64,000 nucleotides of DNA from Pseudobdellovibrionaceae bacterium (GCA_019637915.1 JAHBUV010000001.1:1086565-1150564), one strand, 5' to 3'; numbered from the stretch's first letter, positions 1-8,492 are shown. Translations and numbers: made by a program. The notes: a model not told the origin generated them from the sequence alone.

Positions 1-1138
1 TGGCGAAACGCAGCAGCTGCACCGGCGAATCCGCGTCCTGGTTGCGGCTGGTGAAACGCGCCAGGGCCACTTCGACCACGACGGGCTTGAAATCGCAGAT
101 GCGCGGTTTGCGGGTGACGACGGCGAAGAAGTCGGTCTCCCCCAGGCGCTGGATGGACTTCGACAGGGATTCCTCGCCGACCGTCAGCACGGAGCGCGTC
201 GACGGCGCCATGAGATCGGTGTTCTGGACCGCCTGGAAGATCTTTTTGTAATCATCCTCGCTGAGGCCGGTGAGGGCCTTGTCCAGCAGGCCCTTCGGCA
301 GGCCGTGCTTTTTCACCATCTCCTGCAGGGCCTGGTCCGAAACGCGGGAAAAACCGCTGCGCAGGAATTTCGAGACGCTGACCTTGCCGTACAACGTGGC
401 ATGGGTGATGAACTCGCCCAGCTTGAAAGTGTGGGGGTGCGGCAAGGTCGCCTCCGGGACGTCCGGCGACTGGTTGCTGACGCGCTCGATTTTCACCCAA
501 TCGTTTTCCGCGAGCTTGTAATTGATGGTCAGGTGCGGGTTCACCAGGACGGTGCCCTCGATGTAGGTCAACAGACCGCCGTCGCCGTTCAGCTGGATGC
601 GGCCGTCCATGGCGAACTCGACGCGGGTGCCATGGGGCTTGTTCCACTCGATGGTCTCTTTGGAGCGCACCAAGCCGTGATTGGATTTGATGTCGACGTC
701 GATCTGCGCCTTCAGGGCCTTGCGCATGCCTTTGGTTTTCGACGTGACGGTGACGCCGCGACCGTTGGTCATCTGCGCCCAGGTGGTGGCGGCCGAGATC
801 CCGATCCCCTGCTGCCCGCGGGTGCACTGACCGCGCCCGAATTTGGACGAAGCCAGGTATTCGCCGAACACCTTCGCCAGGTCGTCGGGGTCGATGCCGG
901 GCCCGTTGTCCTCCACGACGATCTTCACCAGATCGGTGTTTTTCGTGGATCCCGTCCCGACCTTGGTCACCTCGATTTCAAGATCCGGCAGGATCCCGGC
1001 CTGCTCGCAAGCATCCAAAGAGTTGTCGACCCCCTCTTTCAAGGTGGTCAGAACGGCCTTCAAAGGGGAGGAAAAACCGACCTGTTGCAGGTTCTTGGCG
1101 AAATATTCAGCGGTGCTGCTCTTGGTGATTTTACTCAC
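1..1138 (-). CDS. top6B: DNA topoisomerase VI subunit B, C-terminus cut by window edge
   Basis: ATPase subunit of type IIB topoisomerase, which with subunit A passes one duplex through another using ATP. About 379 codons are visible, open to the left edge. The N-terminal GHKL (Bergerat) fold is clear: N-box EGVDNSLDACEQAG, then VEDNGPGI, then a lid/G2 stretch around GRGQCTRGQQGIGISAA, which is the topo VI pattern rather than GyrB/ParE. I take GTG at 1138 as the start because GAAGG lies 4 bases upstream and STAEYFAKNLQQVGF follows at once, as in the family. Subunit A would be expected beyond the left edge but cannot be seen. Topo VI is typical of archaea and plants and scattered in bacteria. 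Confidence 0.9.
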   Translation of the reverse strand, partial: MSKITKSSTAEYFAKNLQQVGFSSPLKAVLTTLKEGVDNSLDACEQAGILPDLEIEVTKVGTGSTKNTDLVKIVVEDNGPGIDPDDLAKVFGEYLASSKFGRGQCTRGQQGIGISAATTWAQMTNGRGVTVTSKTKGMRKALKAQIDVDIKSNHGLVRSKETIEWNKPHGTRVEFAMDGRIQLNGDGGLLTYIEGTVLVNPHLTINYKLAENDWVKIERVSNQSPDVPEATLPHPHTFKLGEFITHATLYGKVSVSKFLRSGFSRVSDQALQEMVKKHGLPKGLLDKALTGLSEDDYKKIFQAVQNTDLMAPSTRSVLTVGEESLSKSIQRLGETDFFAVVTRKPRICDFKPVVVEVALARFTSRNQDADSPVQLLRFA

Positions 1139-1316
1139 GGCGCCTTCAATCCTCTTCGCAAAAATTTTCAGTCTGAGATGAAATCAAAGACCAGCTTAGC
1201 AAAGGGCCGGCGGTTGAGCGCAAGAATTTCTGGCCAAAAGACAAGCTAATGCACCGCTCTGCTGAGGAAATTGGCAATTCACCGACATTTTCTCGCCGAT
1301 TGGCTTTCGAACCAGC

Positions 1317-1634
1317 TCACTCATCCTCGGCGACGGAAGGGGCGGCCAGGGTCTCCAGGGCCAGCTCGGCGGTGGTCTTCGCGCCCTTTTTGGTGTTGCA
1401 GGCTTTGCAGCAGGGCACGCAGTTCTTCTTGTTCGAAAGACCGCCCCGGGCCACGGGGATGACATGGTCCATGGTCAGTTCCGCCGGCGGGAAACGGCCT
1501 TCGCAATAATGGCAGATGCCCCGGCCGCGTTGCTGCTTCCACCATTGCGACTGGCGCAGCTCCCGGGCCTTGGCCTTTTCACGTTTCTGATGCTCCGGCG
1601 AGGCCGGCACGTACCAATCCGAAAGATCCGACAT
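1317..1634 (-). CDS. HNH endonuclease domain protein
   Basis: A 105-residue HNH/McrA-like nuclease domain with almost nothing else attached. The metal-binding Cys pair is CHYC at about residues 45-48, the catalytic strand is MDHVIPVARGG, and NCVPCCKACNTKKG supplies the later Asn and the second Cys pair. The reading frame is open further upstream, but the ATG at 1634 (MSDLSDWYVP) is the best start because the residues before it are low quality. It stands alone between top6B and the cyclic-nucleotide-fold gene. The DNA target and role (restriction, repair or homing) cannot be told. The family call is firm and the function open. Confidence 0.82.
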   Translation of the reverse strand: MSDLSDWYVPASPEHQKREKAKARELRQSQWWKQQRGRGICHYCEGRFPPAELTMDHVIPVARGGLSNKKNCVPCCKACNTKKGAKTTAELALETLAAPSVAEDE

Positions 1635-1743
1635 AACACCGCGAGTTATAGCATGGAATCCAGACCAAAGCCAAGTTGAACGGCACCCGCGGGATTCCGA
1701 CAAGAACACGAGGAAAAGCGCGTTCGTCCACGAAGGAGAAAAG

Positions 1744-2901
1744 ATGTCGACCAGCCAGAAAACCTACAAAAAAGGCGAAATCCTTTTTAAGGACGGCGAT
1801 AAAGTCCAAAACATCATTTTCATCCAGAGCGGCGGCGTGAACCAGTGCCTGCTCAAGGGCAAAAAGAACATCGACCTTTTCCAGCTGGGCGCCAACCAGG
1901 TCATGGGCGAAACGGCCCTGATCGGCCAGCCCACCCACATGACCGCCGCCATCGCCACCTCGGAAACAAAAACCGTTGAGATCGCCCCGGACGTGCTGAA
2001 GGCCCAGTACGAGGGCGCGCCCCCGGTCATGAAGATGCTCATCAAAAGCCTGATCGAGCGCCTGAAGCAGACCCTCGGCGAAGTGCGCTCGAACAAGATT
2101 TCCACCGATTCCTCCCCGATCCCGGAGGAATTCGTGCCGCAGATTTTCGGTTCCATGTTCTTCACCGCCCGCCACAAGGGCGAGAAAGAGGAGAAAGGCA
2201 CCGGCCTCATCGTCGAATGGGGCATGATGCGCTCCTACTGCCAGCGCGTCTTCGGCCAGTCCCTGAAGCGCCTCGAGCAGGCGGCGAACCTGCTGGTGAA
2301 GCTGAAGCTCGCCAGTTACGAGATGGGCAAGCTGCCCGAGGACCCCGAGGGTCCGGACGTCATCCTGCGCATCAAGTTCCCGAACGTCGACATCCTCGAG
2401 GCCTTCTTCGAGTTCTATCAATATTATTACTACAAGCCGGGCAAGGGCGAGATCCTCAAGTACGACGACTTCTGCGCCCAGCTCCTGGAAGTTTTCGTCA
2501 GCGAGGGCGAAAAGATCGCCCCCGACCGCTTCGGCATCGTCAGCGTCGAGTTCAACAGCATCGTCGAGCTCGTCAAAGAGAAGATGGGCATCAACTTCAA
2601 CAACGACCACTTCGCCCGCCTGGAAAACAAAGGTGTGCTTTGCAAGCGCCGCAACATCGAGGGCCAGGGCGTGCGCCTGGAGTTCGAGCTGCGGGATTAC
2701 CAGAACGTCTATTTTTCGTGGCGCATCCTGCGCGAAATCGACAAATGGAACGAAAAGGGCTTCGTCGACATGGACGAAAAAGAAGAGAAAAAGTCCAAAA
2801 AAACCGGACTCGTCTGTCCGGCCTGCGCCGTGGAGGTTGCCCCGCAGGCGAAATTCTGTCATGAATGTGGTCATAAGCTAGTTGGACAGCCCGCTGCCTG
2901 A
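1744..2901 (+). CDS. Cyclic-nucleotide-binding-fold protein with C-terminal zinc ribbon
   Basis: 385 residues. Residues about 5-115 form a CRP/PKA-type beta-roll (YKKGEILFKDGD, then IFIQSGGVNQCLLKG, then MGETALIGQPT). The usual phosphate-cassette Arg is not evident, so ligand binding is uncertain. Residues about 130-345 are a mixed-charge middle region I do not recognise; it does not look like a CRP winged helix. The C-terminus is a short zinc ribbon with CPAC at about 358 and CHEC about 15 residues later. There is no signal peptide or membrane segment, so it is cytosolic. The start is ATG after CGAAGGAGAAAAG. It is followed after 12 bases by a tiny membrane-protein gene. Probably a signalling adaptor; whether it binds a nucleotide is not shown. 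Confidence 0.75.
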   Translation: MSTSQKTYKKGEILFKDGDKVQNIIFIQSGGVNQCLLKGKKNIDLFQLGANQVMGETALIGQPTHMTAAIATSETKTVEIAPDVLKAQYEGAPPVMKMLIKSLIERLKQTLGEVRSNKISTDSSPIPEEFVPQIFGSMFFTARHKGEKEEKGTGLIVEWGMMRSYCQRVFGQSLKRLEQAANLLVKLKLASYEMGKLPEDPEGPDVILRIKFPNVDILEAFFEFYQYYYYKPGKGEILKYDDFCAQLLEVFVSEGEKIAPDRFGIVSVEFNSIVELVKEKMGINFNNDHFARLENKGVLCKRRNIEGQGVRLEFELRDYQNVYFSWRILREIDKWNEKGFVDMDEKEEKKSKKTGLVCPACAVEVAPQAKFCHECGHKLVGQPAA

Positions 2902-2913
2902 AAGAGGACCACC

Positions 2914-3054
2914 ATGAGCATCAAAGACGCCGTCATCATCGCCGCCATCACCTGTGGAATCATCGGGGGCGCCGTCACCGGCATCGTCGGCGGAGCCTGC
3001 GGCATGGCCGCGGCGGCCACGGCCCTTCACCTCGTCGTCGACAACGGCCACTGA
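2914..3054 (+). CDS. Small glycine-rich membrane peptide (46 aa)
   Basis: A 46-residue frame, ATG at 2914 preceded by AAAGAGG at good spacing, TGA at 3052-3054. The peptide begins MSIKDAVIIAAITCGIIGG and is one long hydrophobic, small-residue-rich segment with GxxxG-like spacing and two Cys residues, ending LVVDNGH. It looks like a single or re-entrant membrane helix of the glycine-zipper kind. It follows the cyclic-nucleotide-fold gene by 12 bases and is probably co-transcribed. The function is unknown. Support is the ribosome binding site, the operon position and a composition very unlike random sequence. Confidence 0.6.
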   Translation: MSIKDAVIIAAITCGIIGGAVTGIVGGACGMAAAATALHLVVDNGH

Positions 3055-3090
3055 GCCGGTCCTGAGCCGGCGCCCGCCTCCCGGGACCGA

Positions 3091-3963
3091 TCAGTAGAAT
3101 CTCTGCGCGAAGACCAGCGCGAAACCGCGCCCCAACAGGATGTTGCGCACGGGCCCCAGCAGGGTGTCATCCGTGTACTGCAACTGCGCCATGGCGCCGC
3201 CCTTGAAGAAATAGCTGCCTGAAAAACCCACGGGGAAACGATAGTTCTCGGCCGCCTGGCCGGGAACCCCGCCGGACATCACGTCCCGCGCCCCTTCGTG
3301 CTCGGCGCGCACGCTCACCCCGCCCCGCCACGCGCCCCAGGTCCGACCCGTGCCCGCGGCCAGATCCGCCTTCCAGGAGGACGAGATTCCCGTGCCTTCG
3401 GAAAAAACGCGGGACGAAAAACGCCGCAGCCGCGCGCTCACGAACTGATCGTCGCTCCAACCGCGGCGGATCCCCACCGCGCCCAGGGCGACGCTGCCGC
3501 GGCCTTCGCCGGTGGGATCCTCCTCGGGGGATTGCAATTCCTCGAGGGCGCGACCGGTCGGAAAAGTCGCCTGCAGGAAAACGAAAGCCCGCATGAGACC
3601 CCGCGGACCGTCCGTCTCGGGCAAAGCCTCGTGCATCACCTGCAAGGACAGATCCCCGGCCCGGCCGTCCCGGGGACTGCGCGAGGCCGTGATCCCCGCC
3701 TGCCAGGATTCGCGGATCTCCCCCGCGACCTCCAGGCTCATCAGGCTCATGGAACGTCGATCGCCCGGACGGCGGAACACGGCCTCGCCGTTCGTGCCGA
3801 CATCGGCGATGGCGGTCGTCTGGCTCAAACCGCCCTGCAGTTTCCAGCGCTCCCCGGATGTCAGCAAAGACGGCAGGCTGGCGCTGGGGCCGCAGCAAGC
3901 GGCCGCCCGGGCCGAAGGCCCCGCCAGCACGAACGCGAGAAACAGAACGGCCTGTCCCCTCAC
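3091..3963 (-). CDS. Probable outer-membrane beta-barrel protein
   Basis: 290 residues with a signal peptide (MRGQAVLFLAFVLAGPSARAAA), followed by CCGPSASLPSLL. Alternating polar/hydrophobic strands fill the rest, ending in an aromatic terminus (FALVFAQRFY) as outer-membrane barrels do. The start is GTG at 3963, whose GTGA overlaps the TGA of the lipoprotein gene upstream, so translation is coupled. It is the last gene of the operon sulfatase - YtkA-like lipoprotein - barrel. Proteins with a CCGPS start next to FixH/YtkA-like lipoproteins suggest metal or respiratory export roles, but I cannot name the substrate. Confidence 0.65.
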   Translation of the reverse strand: MRGQAVLFLAFVLAGPSARAAACCGPSASLPSLLTSGERWKLQGGLSQTTAIADVGTNGEAVFRRPGDRRSMSLMSLEVAGEIRESWQAGITASRSPRDGRAGDLSLQVMHEALPETDGPRGLMRAFVFLQATFPTGRALEELQSPEEDPTGEGRGSVALGAVGIRRGWSDDQFVSARLRRFSSRVFSEGTGISSSWKADLAAGTGRTWGAWRGGVSVRAEHEGARDVMSGGVPGQAAENYRFPVGFSGSYFFKGGAMAQLQYTDDTLLGPVRNILLGRGFALVFAQRFY

Positions 3964-4361
3964 AGATTCACGACGAGGGTGACGAGGACGCGGTCGCCGT
4001 CACGAAAGTGAACTTCCCAGGTGCCGCCCATGATGAAGTACATCTGCTTGATCAGGTAAGACCCGTCGGCCTGCGCCTCGATCTTCACCGGCGCCGAACC
4101 GTGGCCCATGTCGGGCATCCACAATTCGACCTGCAGGTTCGACAAGGTCAGGACCTGGCCGTTCTGATCGGTGAAGCTCGCCACGAGAACGCTCTCCGAA
4201 CCCACGGCCGGGCCCTGCAGCCAACGGGAGTGCAGGCGCGTTTCCGCCTTTTCGGCGACCCGTTGGGTGGGCTCGCCAGCGGTGGCGTGTTGCAGGATCG
4301 GCGAAGGCCCGCAGGCCAGCAACGTGGACAACAAGGACAGCATCAACAAACGCATTTTCAT
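3960..4361 (-). CDS. FixH/YtkA-like lipoprotein
   Basis: 133-residue lipoprotein. Residues 1-16 are hydrophobic and end in the lipobox LLAC, with the lipidated Cys at 17. The C-terminal half is a small beta domain containing LQVELWMPDMGHGS, the YtkA/FixH-like signature, with Met and His residues suited to binding a soft metal such as copper. Met codons at 4361 and 4355 are both possible; GGAGGAGG just upstream favours 4361. Its ATG overlaps the TGA of the sulfatase gene, and its TGA overlaps the next GTG. Metal binding is inference from the Met/His pattern. Confidence 0.72.
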   Translation of the reverse strand: MKMRLLMLSLLSTLLACGPSPILQHATAGEPTQRVAEKAETRLHSRWLQGPAVGSESVLVASFTDQNGQVLTLSNLQVELWMPDMGHGSAPVKIEAQADGSYLIKQMYFIMGGTWEVHFRDGDRVLVTLVVNL

Positions 4362-6319
4362 TTTCCTCCTCCGGACGGAGCCGGCACCGCCAGGCGGTTT
4401 TCCCACATGGCTTCGCTGAAATACTGGATCGCGGCTTTCAATCTCAACAACAATTCTTGAGCCCGCGGGCTTTCGGCGCCGCCCAAAGGCCGGCTTTGCC
4501 CGGCGTCGCCCAGGGCGTAGAAGCGCGGCTCCCCGCCCCGGGGCCAATGCAGGAATTCCTTTTTCTCCACCAGGAAATAGGTGCCGTCGACGAAGAGGGC
4601 CGCGGACTTTTCGCCCGGCACGAACACCGAGCGCGCCAGGAGGTTTTCCGCCGGCAAGACCTGTCCGAGGAAATCCATCACCGAGGGCAGGATGTCGATC
4701 TGCTGCACGATCTGATCGCGGTCGATCCCCTTCGGCCATTCGTAAGCGGGATGGAAGAACAGGATCGGCACGCGGAAGCGGCTGAGCTCGTTGTCGAAGC
4801 GGGATTCATAGGGCCGGAAGGTGTGATCCGCGGTGATCACGAACAGGGTGTTCTCGTACCAACCGGTTTTTTCCGCCGCGGCGAAAAAATCCCTCAGGCT
4901 CTCGTCCGTGTAGGCGATGGTTTTCAGGATGGGCAGCGGGCCCTCGGGATACCGCGACCGCACGTTGTCCGGGATCAGGTAAGGGTTGTGGGAACTGATC
5001 GAAAAGAAGGACACGAAAAAAGGCCGCTCCAGCGCGCCGATCCGCTTTTCCATCCAACGCAGGAAAGGCCCGTCGTAAATCCCCCACACGCCGTCATCAT
5101 CGGCCGGATCGGGGTACTCGCGGGCGCCGTAGTAATGATCGATGCCGGCGCTGCGCGTGTAGGAATCGAAATGCATCGTGCCGTTCTGCCCGCCGTGGAA
5201 GAAATGCGTCGAGTAGCCGCGCTCCTTCAGCAGGGACCCCAGGCCCTCCACCCGGTTCGAGGCGAAGGGGGAGGACACGAAGGGCTCGTTCATCAGGGCG
5301 GGAATGCCGGACAGCACGGCGGGAATGCCCTCGATGGAACGGCGGCCGTTGGCGAATCCGTTGCGGAAAAACAGTCCCCGTCTGGCCAGGGAATCCAGGA
5401 AGGGCGAATAGCCCTTCACCCCGTTGACCTCGCCCATGTACTCGAGACCGAAGCTCTCCAGGATCAGAATCACGACGTTCTGGGGGGCCGGGGCGCGGCG
5501 CCCCTCAAGGAGGGATTTTCCCCGCACGGCGCCGTTGAGATGGGCCTCCATGGCCGCGCGGTTTTCGAAAAACCTCTGTTTCGGCAGGTTTTCCTGGTTC
5601 AGGTTTTTCAGCAGCACGAAACTGGTGTTGGAAACCAGGTTGTTCAAGGCCGGCGTGTCGAACACCTGCGCATCAACAAATGAAATCGGTTTTTTCTGCA
5701 ACCCGCCCCGCGACGCGATGATGAAGCCGAGCACGCACAGAAAAGCCAGGACGCCCCGGGCCAGACGCCCTTCGGGACACCACGACGGGCGCGGGCGCCC
5801 CCCGTGCCACCGGAGGTCCCGGAACAGCAGGTGATAGGCGCCGAATCCGGCGAACAACAACGTCAGGGCCGCGATCCCCATCAGCAGTCCATAGGCCGCC
5901 AGAAAGCCCCCGGCCTTGCCCTGGGCTTCGGTGAGGATGAAGAGCACGTCCGCCGTCATGCGCCGGCCGACGAAATTCACGAACTCCACGTCGATCAGGT
6001 TCAGGGTCAGGAAGGGGATCTGAATCAGCAGGAAAAGCGCGAAGACCGCGATCCTCCAGGCTTTTTCCCAGGCCGCCGGCCACGGCACCAGACTGACAAG
6101 CAGCAAAGGCAGGCTCAACCAGGCGGCGGCGGCGGCGTCGAAACGGGCCCCGATCAGAAAGCTTTTCAGAATTCGCCCCGCCCCTTGGGCGTGAAACTGC
6201 GGCCAGTTCCAGATGAGGTACTCCAGGCGCACCAGAGTCAGCAGAAAAACGGTGAAAACAAAGAGGGCGGATACCCGGAGGAGCCTCTGGCTGTAGGGGG
6301 ACAAAACCTTGAACGCCAC
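4358..6319 (-). CDS. LTA-synthase-family membrane sulfatase (phosphoglycerol transferase-like)
   Basis: 653 residues. Residues 1-210 hold about five transmembrane helices; the rest is an extracytoplasmic alkaline-phosphatase-fold domain. Metal-site and nucleophile features are ILESFG (Glu288), then GFANGRRSIEGIP, where Ser328 sits at the nucleophile position, and later ITADHTFRP and SISSHNPY. Family members move phosphoglycerol or phosphoethanolamine onto envelope glycans or lipids; in this didermic cell periplasmic glucan or lipid A sugars are likelier targets than lipoteichoic acid. The start is GTG at 6319, with no strong ribosome binding site. It is first in an operon with two envelope proteins, all joined by 4-base overlaps. 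Confidence 0.82.
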   Translation of the reverse strand: MAFKVLSPYSQRLLRVSALFVFTVFLLTLVRLEYLIWNWPQFHAQGAGRILKSFLIGARFDAAAAAWLSLPLLLVSLVPWPAAWEKAWRIAVFALFLLIQIPFLTLNLIDVEFVNFVGRRMTADVLFILTEAQGKAGGFLAAYGLLMGIAALTLLFAGFGAYHLLFRDLRWHGGRPRPSWCPEGRLARGVLAFLCVLGFIIASRGGLQKKPISFVDAQVFDTPALNNLVSNTSFVLLKNLNQENLPKQRFFENRAAMEAHLNGAVRGKSLLEGRRAPAPQNVVILILESFGLEYMGEVNGVKGYSPFLDSLARRGLFFRNGFANGRRSIEGIPAVLSGIPALMNEPFVSSPFASNRVEGLGSLLKERGYSTHFFHGGQNGTMHFDSYTRSAGIDHYYGAREYPDPADDDGVWGIYDGPFLRWMEKRIGALERPFFVSFFSISSHNPYLIPDNVRSRYPEGPLPILKTIAYTDESLRDFFAAAEKTGWYENTLFVITADHTFRPYESRFDNELSRFRVPILFFHPAYEWPKGIDRDQIVQQIDILPSVMDFLGQVLPAENLLARSVFVPGEKSAALFVDGTYFLVEKKEFLHWPRGGEPRFYALGDAGQSRPLGGAESPRAQELLLRLKAAIQYFSEAMWENRLAVPAPSGGGK

Positions 6320-6344
6320 GTCGAAGTCTGATAACCCATTTCCG

Positions 6345-6575
6345 ATGACACCACAAGAAATGAAAACCCGTTTGGAGACCGCTTATCCCGGAGACCGCGT
6401 CGAGGTGGTGGACCTCACCGGCACCGAGGATCATTACGAGGTCTCCGTCGAAAGCGCCGTCTTTCAGGGCAAGAGCCGCATCCAACAGCACCAGCACGTG
6501 ATGGCGGTGTTCGCGCCCGAATTGAAAACCGGCGAGGTCCACGCGCTGTCGATCCGCACCCAAATCAAATCCTGA
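6345..6575 (+). CDS. bolA: BolA family protein
   Basis: 76 residues from ATG 6345 (MTPQEMKTRLE), the normal BolA N-terminus; an upstream in-frame start at 6309 would run into the divergent sulfatase gene. The core includes VEVVDLTGTEDHYEVSVES and the conserved helix QHQHVMAVF with the His residues that help bind a 2Fe-2S cluster together with a monothiol glutaredoxin. That partner is the next gene, 25 bases downstream. The pair is a known iron-sulfur trafficking or iron-sensing module. Only 25 bases separate this start from the divergent sulfatase start, so the two promoters must overlap one another or the coding ends. Confidence 0.88.
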   Translation: MTPQEMKTRLETAYPGDRVEVVDLTGTEDHYEVSVESAVFQGKSRIQQHQHVMAVFAPELKTGEVHALSIRTQIKS

Positions 6576-6600
6576 CAAAGACCCGCCCGAAGGAGGGCCC

Positions 6601-6909
6601 ATGTCCGACGTTCGCACCCGCATTGAAAACCTCTTGAACCAACACCCGGTCGTGCTGTTCATGAAAGGCACCGCCAGCTTCCCGATGTGCGGCTTCTCCG
6701 CCCGCGCCTGCGCCATCCTCCAGGACATCGGCGTCAAATTCCACGACGTCAACATCCTCGAGGACGAGGAGATCCGCCAGGGCATCAAGGAGTACGGCAA
6801 CTGGCCGACCATCCCGCAGCTCTACATCAACAAGGAACTCGTCGGCGGTTCGGACATCATGATGGAGATGTACCAGAACGGCGAACTGCAAAACCTGCTG
6901 AAGGCCTGA
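6601..6909 (+). CDS. grxD: Monothiol glutaredoxin (Grx4/GrxD type)
   Basis: 102 residues, a single glutaredoxin domain with the CGFS active site (Cys30), preceded by VVLFMKGT and followed by NWPTIPQLYINKELVGGSDI, all standard for the Grx4 class. These proteins hold a bridging 2Fe-2S cluster with glutathione and hand it to targets or to BolA. The gene sits 25 bases after bolA and 3 bases before the DUF2892 gene. AGGAGGG upstream gives a strong start. Confidence 0.95.
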   Translation: MSDVRTRIENLLNQHPVVLFMKGTASFPMCGFSARACAILQDIGVKFHDVNILEDEEIRQGIKEYGNWPTIPQLYINKELVGGSDIMMEMYQNGELQNLLKA

Positions 6910-6912
6910 GCC

Positions 6913-7116
6913 ATGCGCTGCAACCTGGCCTGGTGGGACCGCCTCTTGCGTTTCGTGACGGGCGTTCTGCTGATCACCTACGCCCTGGCCGGGGGGCCCT
7001 TCTGGGCCTGGGGGGGACTGTACCTTCTCGCAACCAGCGCTTGGGGAATCTGCGCCGTCTATGGCATGCTCAAGATTCAAACCCTTCGCGAGCGCCGCCG
7101 GCCGGGAGTTCCATGA
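6913..7116 (+). CDS. DUF2892-like small inner-membrane protein
   Basis: 67 residues with two membrane helices, MRCNLAWWDRLLRFVTGVLL and a second GLYLLATSAWGICAVYGML, then a basic tail. The N-terminal NxxxxDRxLRxxxG pattern and the C-terminal C-x-Y-x-x-L spacing match the DUF2892/YgaP membrane domain. It starts 3 bases after grxD and its TGA overlaps the ATG of the FAD dehydrogenase, so the three are translated in series. No biochemical role is established for these domains. Confidence 0.72.
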   Translation: MRCNLAWWDRLLRFVTGVLLITYALAGGPFWAWGGLYLLATSAWGICAVYGMLKIQTLRERRRPGVP

Positions 7117-8492
7117 GTCTTTCCGAACTGCAGCAGATTTTCCCCCCGGACCAGATCCGCGTCGACGAAGACAGCCGCAACGTCTACGGCCGCGACTGGA
7201 CGACTTACTTCGACATCAAAGCCTCCGCCGTGGTCTTCCCGACCTCCACGGAGCAGGTGGCCTCCCTGGTGCAATGGGCCCGGCGCCACAAGGTCTCTTT
7301 GGTCCCCTCGGGCGGCCGCACCGGCCTGTCGGGGGCGGCCTGCGCCCTGTCCGGCGAAGTCGTCGTGTCCTTCGAGAAAATGAACCGCTTCCTCGATTTC
7401 AACCCCGTCGACCAGACGGTGGTCTGCGAAGCCGGCGTCATCACCGAAGCCCTGCAGAATTACGCTCACGAAAAAGGCCTCCACTACCCCGTTGATTTCG
7501 CCGCCCGCGGCTCTTCGCAGATCGGCGGCAACGTCGCCACCAACGCCGGCGGCATCAAGGTCGTCCGCTACGGCATGACCCGCGAGTGGATCGCCGGCCT
7601 GAAGGTCGTCACCGGGACGGGACAGATCCTCGAGCTCAACAACGCCCTCGTCAAAAACGCCACGGGCTACGACTTCCGCCATCTTTTCATCGGCAGCGAG
7701 GGCACGCTGGGTTTCATCACGGAGGTGACCGTGCGCCTGGCGCCGCCGCCGCCGCCCCTGCAGGTGCTGGTGCTCGCCGTGCCGGACCTCGAGTCGGTGA
7801 TGAAGATCTTCGCTGAATTCAAAACCAAGACCGCCCTCACCGCTTTCGAGATGTTCGCCGACAACGCCCTCGAGCATGTCCTGCGCGGCACGGGCCTGCC
7901 GCGCCCCTTCGACACCCGGTCGGCCTATTACGTGGTCGCCGAGGCGGAGAAAAACTCCGCCCAGGACGAAGAGAGAATCCTCGCGGTTTTCGAAAGCTGC
8001 CTCGAACAAGGCTGGGTCGCGGACGGGGCCCTCGCGCAATCCGAAGCCCAAGCCAAGACCTTCTGGCGCTACCGCGAGGACATCAGCGAAAACCTGTCGA
8101 AGTTCTCGCCCTACAAGAACGACGTCTCCGTGGCCATCTCGAAGGTCCCGGCCTTCATGAAGGATCTCGAGATCATTCTCAAAAACGCCTACCCCGCGTG
8201 GGAAGTCGTGTGGTTCGGCCACATCGGCGACGGCAACCTGCACATCAACATCCTTCGCCCGGCGGACCTGAGCAAAGAGCAGTTCGTGCGCGAGTGCCGC
8301 GCGGTCGACGGCCTGGTTTTCGAAGCCGTGCGTCGCCAGCGGGGCAGCATCTCGGCCGAGCACGGCGTGGGTCTCACCAAAAAAACCTTCCTCAACTACA
8401 CGCGCTCCGACGCCGAGGTGGAGCTCATGCGCGGCGTGAAGCGCGTTTTCGATCCCGACAACATCATCAATCCGGGCAAGGTGTTCGGATGA
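7113..8492 (+). CDS. FAD-linked D-2-hydroxyacid dehydrogenase (GlcD/D2HGDH family)
   Basis: 459 residues. An FAD-binding PCMH domain fills about residues 40-220 (LVPSGGRTGLSGAA; IGGNVATNAGGIKVVRYG; GSEGTLGFITEVTV), and the C-terminal FAD-oxidase domain carries WFGHIGDGNLHIN and SAEHGVGLTKK, the metal and substrate motifs of D-lactate/D-2-hydroxyglutarate/glycolate dehydrogenases. It lacks the iron-sulfur half of longer homologues. It starts at ATG 7113, overlapping the previous stop, and its own TGA overlaps the next start. It likely oxidises a D-2-hydroxyacid and passes electrons to the respiratory chain; the substrate is not decided. D-2-hydroxyglutarate is attractive because serA, whose homologues make it as a by-product, lies 3 kb away. 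Confidence 0.88.
   Translation: MSLSELQQIFPPDQIRVDEDSRNVYGRDWTTYFDIKASAVVFPTSTEQVASLVQWARRHKVSLVPSGGRTGLSGAACALSGEVVVSFEKMNRFLDFNPVDQTVVCEAGVITEALQNYAHEKGLHYPVDFAARGSSQIGGNVATNAGGIKVVRYGMTREWIAGLKVVTGTGQILELNNALVKNATGYDFRHLFIGSEGTLGFITEVTVRLAPPPPPLQVLVLAVPDLESVMKIFAEFKTKTALTAFEMFADNALEHVLRGTGLPRPFDTRSAYYVVAEAEKNSAQDEERILAVFESCLEQGWVADGALAQSEAQAKTFWRYREDISENLSKFSPYKNDVSVAISKVPAFMKDLEIILKNAYPAWEVVWFGHIGDGNLHINILRPADLSKEQFVRECRAVDGLVFEAVRRQRGSISAEHGVGLTKKTFLNYTRSDAEVELMRGVKRVFDPDNIINPGKVFG

Noticed and set aside
305-1249. Long plus-strand open frame of about 314 codons
   Set aside because: It is the antisense shadow of topoisomerase VI subunit B, whose motifs are unmistakable; such shadows are common in GC-rich DNA.
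1317-1634. HNH gene as a prophage or homing-element marker
   Set aside because: No phage genes, integrase, intron or direct repeats flank it.
4457-5683. Long plus-strand open frame of about 400 codons
   Set aside because: It lies antisense to the sulfatase gene, has no family motif and a composition typical of a reverse-strand shadow.
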